Source of the DNA: Ilex aquifolium
Taxonomy: Eukaryota; Streptophyta; Magnoliopsida; Aquifoliales; Aquifoliaceae
Length of the DNA stretch: 64,000 nucleotides
Direction of reading: 5' to 3'
Assembly (NCBI GenBank): GCA_951799425.1
Contig: OX637392.1
Location: forward strand, 33,564,093-33,628,092
In this document: piece after piece, positions 22,921 to 34,168 of the stretch
Layout of the letters: every line of letters begins with the position of its first letter
How positions within the stretch are numbered: the first letter of the stretch is position 1
Program-made: the position numbers and the translations under genes
The notes under the pieces: model-generated
The model's input: only the letters and a program-made list of their open reading frames with translations
What the model was told of the DNA's origin: nothing
Databases searched by the model: none

Positions 22921-24092
22921 ATGGCAACAAGAGGAAGAGGACGCGGTCGAGGCCGAGGCAGTGGGCGGAACGACCCACCACCACCTACTACTGATCAACA
23001 AGCCTTCATAGAGGCTCTTGGTACAGTGGTTGCCACACTCACACAGACGGGTGCAAGTGGGGGCCAAGGAGGCTCCAGTCATCTCCAGAAGTTCAAGGCA
23101 CATCAGCCTCCGATCTTCATGGGAGGAGCGGACCCTATGGTAGCTGACCATTGGTTCCGGCAAGTGGATAGGGTTTTGAGGGCTATGGAGATCACCTCCG
23201 ACGCCACCAAGATAACTCTAGCTACATTTCAGCTGGAGGGGGAATCCCTAGTGTGGTGGGATTGGGTGAAAGACTCCAAGGACTTGGAGGCTATGACTTG
23301 GATTGAGTTCAAGGAACTCTTTATGGGAAAATACTTCCCGACCGCAGCAAAACATGCAAAGGCCCGGGAATTCCTGGATTTGAGGCAAGGCACCATGACG
23401 GTGATGGAGTACGTTGCTAAATTCACCGAATTAGCACGTTTCGCCGATGACTACGTGGCCACAAATACGGCCAAAGTCAGAAAGTTTGAGGATGGGCTGA
23501 AGTTATCCATCCGGGGTAAGATTGTGGGTCTTCTCCTACAAGACTTCGACTTGATGGTCTAGACAGCCATGGCCATTGAGAGAAAAGTGGATGATGCAAG
23601 AAACATCCGGGAGGCGGGTGTGAAGGACAAGAAGAAGGAGGGCCAATCATCTTCTTCTAGTTCTGGAAAGAGGCAGAGGACTTTTCTTCCGCAAGGGCAA
23701 CAAGGACAAGGCCGTAGCCATCAAGGCCAAGGCTACGGTCGATCCTCCCAAGGTGGGGGAAACCCGGGGACTACATATCAGGCGGGGCAGAAAACATGTT
23801 TCCATTGCCGCCAGCCGGGTCACATGAAGCGGGATTGTCCTCAGCGGCAAGGATCCCAAAGCTACAGATCGTCACAGTCCCAGACTTCGGTGGGGAACCA
23901 CAGACCCAGTATACTCCTCACTACCCTACCATGGGCCGGGGGAATCAGTATCTGTACCAAGGTGCTGCACAAGGCCCCACCACTTCACGTGCGGGGACAC
24001 CGCAAGCTGGCCAGATGGGCCAAGGAATGGGTTGAGGACGAGGCCAGGGCTCACAAGCCGGGACTTCAGGGACTCAAGGGCGTGTCTACGCC
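22921..24092 (+). pseudogene. Tekay-A gag (decayed)
   Basis: The start MATRGRGRGRGRGSGR is typical of Tekay gag. The gag core follows: ADPMVADHWFRQVDRVLRAM, QLEGESLVWWDWVKDSK and FMGKYFPTAAKHAKAREFLD. A TAG at 23560-23562 interrupts it. The frame then resumes with the variable linker and the zinc knuckle CFHCRQPGHMKRDC (23797-23838). A one-base shift near 23890 moves the remaining linker to another frame, where a further TGA at 24033-24035 replaces the CGA seen in Tekay-C. Gag would package RNA. Here it is clearly inactive. Start supported by alignment with the intact Tekay-C gag. Confidence 0.85.
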
Positions 24093-24596
24093 ATGATACC
24101 ACAGACTGAGCCGACAGATCCGTCGGTGATACAGGGTACATTTCTACTTTCCCGCTTATGGGCTAGAGTATTGTTTGATTCTGGTGCATCGCATTCATTT
24201 ATTGCTGCATCTTGTGTGAAAGACTTGGGTTTAGAGGTTGAGACCTTAGAAGAGCCATTGCACGTGAGTTCTCCCCTAGGTGCTAGGGTGAGGGTTGATC
24301 AGATATGTCGGGGGTGTGAGTTAGAGATCTCAGGGATTCTACTCACCGTGGACCTTTGGGTCGTGGACATGTCGGAGTTCGATGTAATCCTTGGGATGGA
24401 TTGGTTGGCGGCGCACCGAGTCGTCATTGATTGTGATCAGAAGCGGGTCACTACTTACACACCGGATGGGGTTTGTTTCATGTTTCAGGGGGATAAGCAT
24501 GATGCTTTACCCCAAGCCGTGTACGACTTTAGATGGCATGGGCAGTTGATGGGTTGGCTAGCAAGCCTTACCCTAGAGGACGAGGCGAGACAGTAG
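24093..24596 (+). pseudogene. Tekay-A protease
   Basis: MIPQTEPTDPSVIQGTF leads into LFDSGASHSFIAAS, the retroviral-type aspartic protease motif with catalytic Asp intact, and FDVILGMDWLAAHRVVIDC, the second conserved block. The frame closes with TAG at 24594-24596, where Tekay-C has GAG, so this is a nonsense mutation rather than a natural end. The fold itself is complete. The enzyme would normally be released from Gag-Pol. Confidence 0.85.
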
Positions 24597-27512
24597 TTTG
24601 GTCTACCTCGGGTTGTGTGTGATTATGAGGATGTTTTTCCGGATGAACTACCAGGATTACCTCCACATAGGGATGTAGACTTCACTATTGAGTAGCATCC
24701 AGGTACATCGCCCATTTCTATGACTTCACATAGGATGACACCTGCTGAGTTGCAAGAACTCAAGGTCCAATTGCAGGAATTGTTGGACAGGGGGTTCATT
24801 AGACCGAGTACCTCACCTTGGGGCGCTCCGGTGTTATTTGTAAAGAAGAAGGACAAAACCCTTCGACTATGCATAGATTACCGGCAGTTGAATAGCGTTA
24901 CTATCAAGAATAGGTACCCTTTGCCGAGGATTGATGACTTGTTTGATCAGCTGAGAGGGGCGCGGGTCTACTCCAAGATAGATCTCCGCACCGGTTACCA
25001 TCAGTTGAGGGTTAGGGAAGCAGATATCCCTAAGACGGCGTTCAGAATGCGGTATGGGCATTTCGAGTTCACAGTGATGCCATTCGGATTGACAAACGCC
25101 CCGGCGGCATTCATGGATCTCATGCATAGGGTGTTCCAACCCTACCTTGATCACTTCGTCGTGGTTTTTGTTGACAACATCTTAATCTACTCCAAGTCTG
25201 AGGAGGAGCATGAGGGTCACTTGAGGATTGTTCTCCAGGTCTTGAGAGACCACCAGTTGTACGCCAAGTTCAGCAAGTGTGAATTTTGGCTGACTGAGGT
25301 GAAATTCTTGGGGCATGTAGTGTCGGCTTCGGGTGTATCTGTGGACCCGGAGAAGGTCGAGGTAGTTATGAATTGGGAGAGACCGAAGTCAGTCTTCGAG
25401 ATACGCAGTTTCTTGGGATTGGCAGGGTATTACCGGCGGTTTATTGAGGATTTCTCTCGGCTGGCTGCACCTATGACTAGGTTGACTCGGAAGTTCGAGT
25501 GGAATGATTCTTGCGAGAAGGCATTCCAGGAGTTAAAGAGAAGGCTTACTTCAGCTCCTATCTTGATAGTCCCGGAAAGGGGACAGAGGTACACAGTTTA
25601 TTGTGATGCCTCGAAGGACGGACTAGGATGTGTCTTGATGCAGTCCGGGAGGGTGGTGGTTTATGGTTATCGGCAGTTAAAGAACCACGAGCAGAATTAC
25701 CCCACACATGATATGGAATTAGCGGCCATTGTCTTTGCCTTGAAGGCTTGGCGTCACTACCTGTATGGCGAGCAGTTTGAAGTGTTTTCAGACAACAAGA
25801 GTCTGAAGTACATTTTTACACAGCGGGACCTCAACATGAGACAACGCAGGTGGATGGAGTACCTCGAGGACTACGACTTCACGTTGCATTACCATCTCGG
25901 TAAGGCAAATGTGGTGGCTGATGCACTCAGCCGAAAGTCACGGGGAGTGGTGGCTAGTGTGGTTTCCCGAGAGTGGCAAATGCTCGAGACTATGGGACAG
26001 TTCGGGCTACATTACGCTGATTATATTCAGGGTACTTTGGGGAGCTTGGTGGCTACACCTTCCTTACTGAGCAAGGTTATTGAGTCCCAGGGACAGGATA
26101 CTGAGTTAGTGTCCATTAGGGACCTATTACGATTGGGTACGGGTGATGAATGCTGGGCCATTCATACAGATGGTAGTCTTCGATTCAGGGGACGGATTGT
26201 GGTTCCCCAGTCTGCGGATCTGAGAGAGGAGATCCTTAGGGAGTTTCATTGCTCCTGTTTTGCGTTTCATCCAGGGGGCACGAAGATGTATCATGATCTT
26301 CGTCGCCAGTTTCATTGGAATGGGATGAAGAGGCAAGTTGGCGACTTTGTCAGTCGATGTCTCACGTGTCAGCAGGTTAAGGCTGAACACCAGAGACCAG
26401 CAGGTTTGCTCCAACCCTTGGAGGTAGCTGAGTGGAAGTGGGAGCATGTCACGATGGATTTTGTGACCCACTTGCCACGGACATCGCGGGGACATGACGC
26501 GATATGGGTGGTAGTGGACCGACTTACTAAGTCGGCACACTTTTTGGCGATGCGGATGACCTTCACACTGGAGGAATTCTGCAAGTTATATATACGGGAG
26601 ATTGTCCGGTTGCATGGGGTACCCATATCTATAGTATCGGATCGGGATCCCAGGTTTACGGCTCATTTTTGGGAGAGTTTCCAACGAGCCATGGGGACAC
26701 AGCTGATGATGAGCACTACTTTTCATCCCCAGACGGACGGTCAATCTGAGAGGACTATCCAGACCTTAGAGGACATACTGCGGGCATGCGTCCTAGATCT
26801 CAAGGGTAGCTGGGAAGATCATTTGCCCTTGGTGGAGTTCGCCTATAACAATAGTTATCAGGCAAGTATACAGATGGAACCCTATGAGGCATTGTACGGG
26901 AGGCCGTGTCGTTCTCCGGTCTATTGGACGGAGGTAGGAGAGAGGTCTTCTACGGGTTCGGAATTGGTAAAAGACACCTCGGAGAAGGTGAGCTTGATAA
27001 GGAAGCGTCTTCTCACGGCTCAGAGCCGGCAGAAGAGCTACGCCGATAGATGGCGGCGACCTCTAGAGTTTGAGGTGGGAGATCATGTCTTCTTGAAGGT
27101 GATGCCTACGAGATGAGTGGTCAGATTCGGCAAGCAAGGAAAGCTGTCACCGAGGTATATCGGGCCCTTTGAGATACTTGAGAGGGTTGGTACAGTCGCT
27201 TACCGGTTGGCGTTACCGCCAAACCTATCAGGTGTTCATGCGGTATTCCATGTCTCTATACTCCGGAAATACACCCTAGATGCGACTCATGTGGTGGATT
27301 GGGGCGAGCTTATTGTTGATGCGAATGGGACCTTCGAGGAGGGACCGGTGCATATCATGGATAGTCGAGATCAGGTTTTGCGAGGCAAGACCGTAAGGCT
27401 AGTGAAAGTGCTGTGGCTGCACCGGGGAGTGGAAGAGGCGACATGGGAGCGCAAGGACACCGTACGTGCCAATTATCCTTTCTTGTTTGAGGATAAAGGT
27501 ACATTTTTATAG
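24597..27512 (+). pseudogene. Tekay-A RT-RNase H-integrase-chromodomain
   Basis: After stops at 24594 and 24693 (Leu in Tekay-C), the 798-codon frame from 24720 holds RT ([39 protein letters not shown]), RNase H ([49 protein letters not shown]), the HHCC domain (about residues 510-560) and the DDE core ([25 protein letters not shown]). The RT active site reads FVDN, not F/YVDD: the second catalytic Asp is Asn (codon 25176-25178, AAC). A TGA at 27114-27116 precedes the in-frame tail 27117-27512 ([16 protein letters not shown], then a chromodomain with [19 protein letters not shown]). The chromodomain would steer integration to marked chromatin. Catalytically dead. Confidence 0.9.
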
Positions 27513-27586
27513 TCATTTACTATTACATGACTGTAGTATATGCATGGACTTGCATGTATGTGTGTGTGTGAATTTCGGGGACGAAA

Positions 27587-27606
27587 TTCTTTTAAGGGCG
27601 GAAGAA
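27587..27606 (+). other. Polypurine tract of Tekay-A
   Basis: ATTCTTTTAAGGGCGGAAGA ends just before TGTGAAACC at 27607. A U-rich then purine-rich stretch at this position is typical of Tekay-type elements. Confidence 0.8.
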
Positions 27607-28999
27607 TGTGAAACCTCGGTAAATTTGAATTTTTGTGAATAAGGGCAAAATTGCCATTTGCCATCCTAATACTTATTTGAAATACTCATACTCTAGACCT
27701 CGGATGAGGAAACGGAGTTCGCCGTTGGATTCGTATCGCGGAATCTAATCACCCTGTCAAATTTCGTCGAATTCCGAGATAGTCGGATTTTTGCACGTCG
27801 TTCGAGGCGACTGCGTGGCGAATGACATTTTAAAGTTCCCCAATAATGGATTTTATAAAATTTCTTTAAAATTAAGTTAAAGTTCAAATAAAATTAATTT
27901 GAACTTAATCCGAGGTATAATGAATCTGATTAACCCTAAATTGTGTGTAAATTCAAAAATCAAAAAACTTGAATTAGTATAACAAATGCACTAAGAATTA
28001 GTACTTAGAGTGAATTAGGGTTTGTGCGGGAATAATACTAGTTATAACATTTTATCTCAAAGTTGCAGGACAAATGCTGAAATAACGCAAGACCAAGGGA
28101 GCAATGTCAAGGGAATGTAAAGAATGAAGGCCAAAGTGTAATTACCCAACGTGAAGACTCAGCATGCATGCAAGTGGCCGTTTCCAGCAAAGCACCACCG
28201 TCCGGACGGTGGGACTGACGTCCGGACGGTCACCCTTGTCAGACTCAGCCTCATCTCTTCCCCCACTTGCCTTCATTTGCCTATAAATACTGCAGCTTCT
28301 TCTGCATTTCCTACGGCCGGACTGAGGCAGAAAAGAAGAGAGATCTGAGAGAGATTCTGAAGTTCTGAAGAGAGAAAAAGAGAGAAAGAAAAGAGAAGAG
28401 AAAATACACTCCGGTCCGTGTTATATTCCAGTCCTAAGTCCTGTACTTTTATAGTTTTTGTGTAGCTTTCAATTCGAATAGTTGAACTGCCGCCACTTTT
28501 TCATCTTAACTGATTATAAGAGTGGCTGTGTTTCAATCGTTCCCTGCGAAAGACATTTAAATTCCGCACTTTCCTTTTTGCTGTAATGACAACTGCTAGC
28601 TCTCCTTGCTTGTCTATAGCAATGGAGCGTGAGTAGTTCCGTATATCCTCCGGTTCGAGGGGAACACATGTATAATATTGATCTGTTTTTTGGAATTGCT
28701 GATGTTTTATGTATACGTTTATTATATATACAAGACGGGCCAGCTAGAATGACCCCGGCGTTCCTACCGGTATGGTTAATCCTCCACTGGAATGCTGAGG
28801 AAGTTCCACTGACGCCTGGTAGTATTATGTATATACAAGACGGGCCAGCTAGAATGACCCCGGCGTTTCCACCGAAATGCTGAGGAAGTTCCACTGACGC
28901 CTGGTATTACTATATATATAATAATATTGCCTGCTGGAATAACCCCGGTGATCCTCTCAGTATGGCTAGTCCTACACTGGAACGCTGAGGAAGTTCTAC

Positions 29000-29035
<36 letters not shown>

Positions 29036-31824
29036 TTACAAGATAACCTATTGAATAATTCAAGTATGCCGCTCAAGTAACTTCACTTTCTGGGTGATAT
29101 ATCTAAATACAGTGTAGCCTAAGAAGCAGTTGTATTATGATTAACTACCACCGGTTGACCTGACAAGTCGCCGGAAGATAGTCTGTACCACCTGCGGATT
29201 TTACTTGAATTAATCAATTGGAACATCTAAGCCCAGTGTAGCCTAAGAAGCAACTGTGCTATATATTACCACCGGTGTAGCCTAAGAAGCAGCTGTGTTA
29301 TGGTTTAATATATATATATACGTATTTGCAATCATGAGATCAAGTGAATAACTCAAGTATTCCTCATGAATGGCTTGTCCTTCTGGTTTGCTTGGGTTAA
29401 TCATTTGACATAAATATACCCAGTGTAGCCTAAGAAGCAGCTGTGTTATAATATATATATACATCAGACCTGCCGGTTAGCTTGCCAGTAAAATGGAAGT
29501 TAACTGATGTGAGGTAGCAATTCCGTAACAAGACCGATGTAAAGCATGTGGGATCCTTGAACTGAAGGATATCTTTTATATTTCTGTCATTAATCTGTTT
29601 TACTTACGCATTTTATTTCTGCACCTTTATTCCACCTGTTGTTTTAGAATCAAGTTTTTTAACACCGTCATTAGACTAAGCTCACACCACAAGCAATCAA
29701 ACATCAAACTACTCCAAACAACCTTTTTATTGCTTTATTTTTATTTTATTTATTTTATTTTATTTTAATTACTAAAACTCTCTGTGGGATCGATACTTGG
29801 ACTCAAAAACCAAGAAAACTACAATTCGACCACTTATACTTGGGTGTAATATAATAATATAATTCTGACACACTAAAAAGTGCGAATCAGAATCGTTTCG
29901 GGACAAAAAACGGACCCGGAAGTCAAAAATATACGGTGCAATGTGGACCGCACATTTTTGCCTATAAATATCTGCTTAAATCAGCTTTTTGGACAAAAAA
30001 AATATCTCCCCTTAGCTGCAAGCAGCCGGCCAAGACCAAAGAGAAAGAAAAAAAATTTCTTCAACCTTCCCGCTCCGATTCCGGGAGTTCCGTCGGTCGG
30101 AATCCGTCGATCCAAGAGGCAAAGTTCATCTCCTCGATGAGGGTTATGCGTACGTACCAAGAACGAGGGATTTCACCGAAGATTCAAGTGGAGTCTTCGG
30201 AGAAATCAAGGATTTTGGGGTTTTTGTTGGTGTTCTTGAGGTGTTCTTGAAGCTTTGAAGCTCTAGTCTTCATCTCACGCTTCAAAAGGTAGGGGTTTCC
30301 TACTTGGGTTTGATTCCTAGTCTAGAATGCTTCTAGGAAATGCTTGGGTTATGTATGCATATATATATGATCTATACATATGTCTATGGTTATGAAAGTG
30401 GAAGAGTGAGCATAGAAATGGCTTAGGCTAGCTTCTAGCTTGATTTTGATATATGGAAGTTACATGTGATTGTTCTTGTAACTTAGGGAAATTTGAGGCA
30501 TGCTATGTGATTTATAAGTTGTGCCTTGAAGGTGTTTGATAAAATGCCTTGCTTGATTTAAATGGTTGTTTGATGCCATTGGAATAACATGTTTGAATAT
30601 GTTGTTGATATGTTGAGCATGATGAATTATGAAATTTATATGCATGTGATATAAAGTTTCATGGAATATGATGATATATGGTTTGTATTGCTCATATGGC
30701 ATCAATTTCATATTGGGCATGGTCATGAAATCATATTCATGGGTGTAAGTCATGGGTGTGAGTGTGTGTGTGTGTGCATGGTTAATCAAATGTCACTCTT
30801 GGTATTTGACAAGGGACTCGGAAGGAAGGGATCGAAGATCCCGTTGAGTCGCATAATTGCATGAGAGATAAATTGGGTCGGGGTTAGCAAGAAGGGCTAG
30901 AATATCCCTCGGGTGAAAGACTCGTTGATAGGATTCGCACTCCGTTGGTGTAAAAGGCCATAAAGTGTGTCGGTATACGCAGAACCGTGGGTTGAAGTCC
31001 TGAAATTCCGTATCGGTTGGGTGCCGTTGGTGTAAGTCCATGAATGCCCACCCCAAGAAAGACCCTAGCTTTGTAAAATGTCATTGATGTGTAACATAAA
31101 TGACGGATTCACACATTGGCAATTGCGTGTGTTGGGGAGCCGGGAAGGGCTCGGATTGAGTGCATGAATGAGTCTCACCTCGTTGCATGACATGTCATGA
31201 GAAATTCCATATCTGAGTTGCATAAACATGATTAGAATTGTTGTGGATAATTGAGTATTGCATATGAGCATTCCATGTGCATCTAGGTGGGGAGTAGCCT
31301 CTGTAGGGAATTTTCTACTGAGCGAGGCTCACCCTATACGAGAAACAATTTCAGGTGTGGGGTTTGCACCGGCGGATGGCTCCCATGTAGAGCATCAAGG
31401 GTGAAGGAGGCCGACCTGTGGTCTTAGTGCATGATTTTGTAAACCTTTTGATTAACATGGTTTTGACTTGTAAATTCTTCATGAATAAATGTAATAGAAC
31501 TTATATGAGTTATTGTTAAACTAACCTTGCATGTTTTGATATAAGTATTGATAAATGGACCCGGTGCGGTCAAGTTTTGCTTATAAATGGACCATGTGTG
31601 GTCATTGTGTCATATTGGGCCTCAGATGGGTCATGTCAATGTATACTGCACAGGTTGTGTTTTGGGTAGAGCTCCCCGTACAAAGGAGACTCTGCCCGAA
31701 TGTCGTTAAAATTAAGGACCCCGGAAAATGGAGCATAACAGTGTGATATCGAATTACTCGGTATCTACGGGTATTCCACGGGTTGATGGGTAATCAACGG
31801 ACCACCGGATTTAGGGGCGTCACA
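27607..31824 (+). repeat. 3' LTR of Tekay-A, split by a nested solo LTR
   Basis: Starts TGTGAAACCTCGG and ends GGGGCGTCACA. Removing the insertion at 27941-29872 leaves about 2.29 kb. The TATA box CTATAAATA is at 29962-29970. Downstream of 30225 it matches the 5' LTR. The flank after the end is CTATA. Confidence 0.85.
27941..29872 (+). mobile_element. Solo LTR of the Athila/Tat type nested in the Tekay-A LTR
   Basis: About 1.93 kb, beginning (T)TGTGTGTAAATTC and ending AATTCTGACACA, flanked by CTAAA (27936-27940 and 29873-29877). An alternative reading uses GAATC repeats at 27922-27926 and 29884-29888. It has a TATA box CTATAAATA at 28281, two CGTCCGGACG palindromes (28197-28228) just upstream, three interleaved ~110 bp repeats (about 28725-29000), four copies of GTGTAGCCTAAGAAGCA (29110-29440), and a U5 end with GGGATCGATACTTGG and TACTTGGGTGTAATA. 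That U5 end is shared with Athila-2, which gives plus orientation. No internal coding part remains. Confidence 0.6.
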
Positions 31825-32587
31825 CTATAACCCTAGTCATTTCCTATGGACATCATAGGTTGTAAATAACCAAAGTAGGAAGGAAACCTACCTCTTGGAG
31901 CGTGAGATGAAGTGTGGAGAACCTCAAGAATACCTCCCAAGCCCCAAAAATCTTGATTTCCTCAAAGTCTCCTCTTGGATCTTTGGTGAAATGCTTCGTT
32001 CTTGGTATAGTTGCATAGCCCTCCTCGATGTGATCGACTTTAACTCTTGGTCCGAATGATTCCGACCGACGGAACTCCGTGAATCGTCGAGAAAAGGCTT
32101 GAAATTTATGTTTTTCTTCTCCTCTCTCCCTCACACGTTTACACACTGATTTCAGAAGATATTTCTTCTGAAAAATCAGATTTTTACTGATATTTATAGC
32201 CCTTGATGCTTGGTGCACGTTGCGCCACACGCCCCCTCATCCGGGTCCGTTTTCGCTCCGAAACGATTAACTTCATCCCAGTTTAAGTTCAAATTAATTT
32301 TATTTGAACTTTAATTCAATTATTAGGAAATTTTATAATTTCCGTTTTTGGGGACGTTGGTGAGGTCACCCGACACCCTGTTGTCTCGTAAAACGTGAAA
32401 AATCCGACTATCTCAGAATTCGACGAAAATTTTCTAGGCAACTTAGTTTCGCGATACGAATCCAACGGTAAAGTCCGTTGTGTCACCCGAACTCTAGATA
32501 AATACGTATTTTAAATCCGCATTATAGTGGCAAATTACCATTTTACCCTTTTTCAGAAATAGTTCAAATTTTTTCCCGGGTTTCACA
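31825..32587 (-). repeat. Inverted fragment of a Tekay-type LTR
   Basis: Read on the minus strand from 32587, TGTGAAACCCGGG begins an LTR that follows Tekay-A/C: TTGGATTCGTATCGCG, CGAATTCTGAGATAGTCGG, TATA box CTATAAATA (32191-32199) and the GTAGGTTTCCTTCC leader. It breaks off at the 3' end of Tekay-A. Only the first ~760 bp of the LTR are present. Confidence 0.75.
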
Positions 32588-34113
32588 ATTCTTAGACCTT
32601 AGGGGTTTTGATGTGATATTAATTATGGGTTGGTTAGTCACACAACATGAGATAGTTGATTATTTTGAAAAGAGAGTAACGTGGATTTAGTTTCGAGGGG
32701 ACAAGAATTACTTAATCCCCAGTCTTAACTCTACGAGTGCAAACTCAAAAACATGTGTGGAAATATTACTAGCATTATTGATACACAAAATGAGGGAGTG
32801 TTTCTTAAATAGATACCAGTAGAAAGAGAATTTTCAAATGTATTTCGAGAGAAGTTGTCTATGTTACCATTGGAGAGAGGTAAAGTTTACATTTTTTAGT
32901 AGCTCTAGGTTATTTCACTTATATTTATTACTCTGTATCGGATGGTTCTTGCTGAACTAGCGAAATTGAGAATTCAATTGAATATATATATATATCAGAC
33001 CGAAGATTTATTCAACTTAGCAATTCATTGGGGGAGGGGTGCTCATGTTGTGTTTGTAAAAGAAAATGATGGGATTGTAAAATGGTACGTCGATTACTAC
33101 CAGCTGAATAAGGTAGTAACAAGCATTAAATATCTTACACGTGGTATTGATGATTTATTTGATCAATTGTGAGAGACTGAAATATTTAGTAAGATTGATC
33201 TTAAGCGGAGTTATCTTTACTTAAAAGAAAAAAATGATGATGTTTTGAAAACACTATGTGCATCTGGGATAGTTATATTGTATTTTTGGTGAAGTCATTG
33301 AGGTTGACAAATGATACATTTATTTTTATGGATTGACTAAATTGAGTATCTCAACTTTATCTAGATTCACATATTACTGTATTCATTGGTGTTACACTTG
33401 TGTATTCTTGTAGTAAAGAAGGAATTACCCTACTTATGATTTTAGGTTAGATGTAATTATTTTTGCTTTGAAGTTATGGAGAGATTGTTTATACGATAAG
33501 ACATGTGAGATTTATTTTAATTATCAAAGGTTGAAAGATTTATTTACTGAGAAGGAGTTTAATTTGGGGAAAAGAAGATGGATAGGAAGATTAGAGACTA
33601 TGATTATTCTATCATTATCATGCAGACAAAGCTATTATAGTGGTTGATACACTGAACAATAAAATCATTAAGAAGTTTGTGTTGTATTCAGTATAACCAA
33701 GCGAGTAATTTTGTTGATTTGAGATTGGTGAAGGTACATACAATATTGACTGATACATACATATAATTAGCTTAATTGTACATTAGACTATTATTAATAG
33801 ATCGTATCAGTTAGCTACAAAAAAAAAAAAAGACACATGTGTAGAGTATTAGAAAAGAGGTGTAACATGGTAGCAGGATAGATTTTGTAATTTGTGGTGA
33901 GGTAATGTTTATATTTTGGCATTAGTTATGAGTACCAAAAGATAATAAGTTGAAGAGATACATTATAGATGCAACTTATAATTATATGTTCATCCAAGTA
34001 GTACGAAATTGTATTGATATTGAGAATTTATTATTGGTTGGGTGGAAGGAAAAGAGAGATTGTTGAATTTGTAGTCAATATGTAGTGCATTGATAGATAA
34101 ATATTGTGTATCC
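32588..34113 (+). pseudogene. Tekay-0: degenerate chromovirus pol (protease, RT, RNase H)
   Basis: Very diverged but in order: FDVILIMGWLVTQHEIVDYFEKRVTW (protease end) at about 32606-32690; LAELAKLRIQL, GAHVVFVKENDG, WYVDYYQLNKV and IDDLFDQL (RT start) at 32942-33172; KIDLKRSYLYL at about 33190; then RNase H-like YPTYDFRLDVIIFALKLW, YFNYQRLKDLFTEKEFN at about 33430-33570. No catalytic YVDD is recognisable. AT-rich composition and many stops mark it as the oldest gypsy element here. It continues at 48460 after the SINE and Athila-2 insertions. Confidence 0.65.
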
Positions 34114-34168
34114 GTATTCTTCAGGTTTTTAATTTTTTTTTTTTTGGTAAGTGGAAGGGGGAGGAGGA
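34114..34168 (-). mobile_element. SINE, 3' part with A-tail and target duplication
   Basis: The target duplication GTATTCTTCAGGTTT (34114-34128) is followed by a T-rich tract, the minus-strand A-tail, and then the SINE 3' body up to the Athila-2 insertion at 34169. The other half is at 48367-48459. Confidence 0.7.

Larger units (their letters stand above)
20953..31824 (+). mobile_element. Tekay-A: chromovirus Ty3/gypsy element with truncated 5' LTR and interrupted 3' LTR
   Basis: 5' LTR fragment, initiator-Met-type PBS, gag with GRGRGR start and zinc knuckle, DSGAS protease, RT, RNase H, integrase, chromodomain, PPT and 3' LTR occur in order. The chromodomain after integrase and the LTR start TGTGAAACC..GG fit the Tekay (Del) chromovirus lineage. 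About 700 bp of the 5' LTR start are missing at the junction with Athila-1. Coding parts have one frameshift and several stops. Confidence 0.85.

Noticed and set aside
22888..27664. The many medium-length minus-strand ORFs opposite Tekay-A
   Set aside because: They mirror gag-pol codons on the other strand and carry no independent domains.
28690..29460. Endogenous pararetrovirus leader, suggested by repeated hairpin-like units
   Set aside because: No pararetroviral coding sequence is near. The TATA box, U5 end and terminal bases fit a solo LTR better.
32942..33172. A short ORF as an independent gene
   Set aside because: It is a decayed piece of Tekay-0 RT ([17 protein letters not shown]).
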